Assembly: GCA_001579985.1 (NCBI GenBank)
Contig: LRSR01001920.1
Coordinates: 1 to 20,962 of the forward strand
DNA length: 20,962 nt
Origin: Hypsibius dujardini
Lineage: Eukaryota; Tardigrada; Eutardigrada; Parachela; Hypsibiidae
Direction: 5' to 3'
The translations under genes were made by a program, and so were the position numbers. Below are positions 19,311-20,962 of the stretch, piece after piece. The notes under the pieces are model-generated. The model searched no databases. It was not told the DNA's origin and was given only the letters and a program-made list of their open reading frames with translations. The stretch's first letter is position 1, and each line of letters begins with the position of its first letter.

Positions 19311-20164
19311 ATAATATTAGGGCAAGGCGGTGGTCAAACTGCGGACACCTTCCCCCAACATCATCCGACGAAAGACTTTCCTGGTGCCGCTGAACTGCGT
19401 CTGAGTGGGTCAACGTTTATGTCGGTTCACACCAAGTGGTTTGAGCAGTTCTACCTGACTGGACCTCTTTTAGAGGAGTTTGGCATTTCAGTCAAGTAAA
19501 ACGACCAAACTTGCTTTTCATTCTTTTAAGGAACCATTATTCATTTAAAGTTGGAAATTATTTGATTTTATTTCAGCGTTAAGATCCGTAAGGAGCATCG
19601 TACCGAGGCGTTCGGGGAGTTTAATGTGTTTTTTAACATTTTGATCGTGAAACTGGAACGACCGTACGATGAGACCTATGACATCATTGGACATCGAGTT
19701 TTCACTACACCGGCTCGTGACCAGACTTCAACCCCGTCGACGGAATTCGTCGCAAGTTGAGGGTAAGTAGTTACAGGCGACAACTTAAATGTTTATTCAA
19801 AAAGGTCCAAAAAGTGAGATATTGGTGAACTGACATTCTGATTTCATTGCAGGTGCAATTCGTATCCTGATTTTGTTACGGTCACTAAAGTTCGCACTAA
19901 CAAGGTCGTCTATGAGATTCTCGATTTCGTGCTTGTCGATTCGGACGACTATTATTCCACGTAGAGGTGAACCTCTGCGCTAAGGGAATTCCCGGCAGAC
20001 TGGTTCATTGCCTTGAGATTTGTGTGGGCAATCGGATGTTGAGGGTCAGCAATGCGACGGACAAGGCAGTTGCCACCTCCGGCAGTCTCTCCGCGATGGG
20101 AGCACTCCGTTTGATGATTGGATTTAACGGAATTCCAGTTGATTCTGCCAAAACGTTTGGCTGA
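19311..20164 (+). pseudogene. Decayed copy 2 of the unidentified multi-exon gene
   Basis: Exon a, about 19311-19495, reads through SGSTFMSVHTKWFEQFYL. Introns follow at 19496-19576 (GTAAAA...TTTCAG, phase 2) and 19763-19852 (GTAAGT...TTGCAG, phase 2), with exon b at 19577-19762 and exon c from 19853. Exon b includes RTEAFGEFNVFFN and GHRVFTTP. Two breaks are visible: TGA at 19758-19760 where copy 1 has CGA, and a one-base loss near 19958 in exon c that makes the frame hit TAG. The remaining open part (19967-20164) ends in TGA. No known domain was recognised; start and any further 5' exons are unknown. Confidence 0.7.
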
Positions 20165-20812
20165 AAAAGACGGACCGCTAATGTTTATTCTGTTCTAATA
20201 TTAAATGCGCGTCCGTTTATCTTATGGCAATCCAAATAATAAAGAAGCGAAGGTGACTAGATCAACGTCGAAGTTCAGAGCCAGCCCTGGAACTGTTTCC
20301 TTGTCGATCGCTATAAATCACAACAGCAAAACTAAAACCGGAACTACAATTGAATTAACAACAATAATACATTTTAGTGACAACAATACTTTTTCAGACA
20401 GTTATTTTTGAATTTACTGTAATCGATCGGTCAACCATAATTAAGAACGCCCCTAAGCCTCCCAGATCCGTTAGGGGACGCGTACAATATCAGTGTTATC
20501 TAGTGTTAGGAATAAGTCCTAGGGATAGCAGAACCCTGTAAACTAAACTTAAGGTTTTAGTGGTTAACGTCTCGGCTTAAGTTTCTAGCTAATCAAAATG
20601 CTAAACTAAGTATTTTAGTTACTAAAATTGCATGTGAGAAAACCTAAAAATGACTAAAATTAGCAATTGATGCAATCGATGGAAAGACCAAGGAACTCAG
20701 TCAATTGTTTTGCAAAAACAGAATTGATCCTTTGAGTTCAGGCATTTCTTACTAGTACTGAGAACAAACAGATTTGATCGTTTATTGAGAGCTAGTCCGT
20801 AAAGCTTTCAGA
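20165..20812. other. Intergenic stretch, no gene recognised
   Basis: A short open frame at 20205-20411 has low-complexity Thr/Asn/Ser content and no motif. TTAGTTACTAAAATT-like AT-rich text near 20560-20660 may be repeat-derived, without clear ends. Confidence 0.4.
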
Positions 20813-20962
20813 TGTTGGACACGCCCAACAAGTCCCCATATCCAATCATGATAGTTCTTTAACTCACGAGTATCATACTAGTTTGTAACTCTGTCCACTC
20901 TATTAACCCTATTCTGATGTATGTGCCATTTACCTTCATTTCTATAGTTAAAACTTTACTAT
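20813..20962 (-). mobile_element. LTR-like repeat, copy 3 (inverted, cut by window end)
   Basis: Read on the minus strand, the copy ends CTTGTTGGGCGTGTCCAACA at 20813. It matches the second half of copies 1 and 2, including GCACATACATCAGAATAG and AGGGTTAATAGAGT. The remaining half lies beyond the window. Confidence 0.75.

Overview
The window looks like nuclear DNA of an invertebrate animal. Genes are split by short GT-AG introns (57-233 bp where free of inserted repeats), families are animal-specific (opsin, gustatory-receptor-like 7TM protein, MEX3-type KH/RING protein), and the space between genes is filled with small transposon remnants. An ecdysozoan or panarthropod source such as a tardigrade would fit, but the sequence alone does not settle the species. 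All gene models are hand-spliced from reading frame, splice consensus and phase; no transcript data were available.

Layout: (1) 301-1847 (+), a complete four-exon gustatory-receptor-like chemoreceptor whose last three introns are all phase 0. (2) 1848-6195, mostly non-coding, holding a 1,067-bp piggyBac-like non-autonomous element with TTAA target duplications (4174-5240). (3) 6196-6479 and 9843-10158, two direct copies of a TG...CA-ended LTR-like repeat; a third, inverted copy runs off the end of the window at 20813. (4) 6830-9424 (-), an 835-residue, very divergent MEX3-like protein: five KH-like modules with eroded GxxG loops, a long charged helix, and a C-terminal RING finger on its own exon. 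(5) 9436-10487 (-), a small OB-fold candidate resembling the RPA70 N-terminal domain, ending 11 bp before the KH gene's ATG, with LTR copy 2 inside its first intron. (6) 11700-12376 and 19311-20164 (+), two decayed copies of one unidentified multi-exon gene, each broken differently. (7) 12321-17264, a transposon-rich block of fold-back elements, small MITEs, microsatellites and a GC palindrome. Within it lies (8) 12973-15215 (-), a complete five-exon opsin-like gene.

The main discovery is the opsin. It keeps the retinal-binding lysine and the disulfide cysteines but lacks both usual counterion glutamates, the (D/E)RY motif, the NPxxY motif and the TM2 aspartate. The second is the KH/RING protein, whose duplicated KH-like pairs have lost the RNA-gripping loop while keeping an intact RING. 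The receptor genes suggest sensory roles. No operon or shared pathway is evident, apart from the tight arrangement of the OB-fold and KH/RING genes, which might be spliced into one product.
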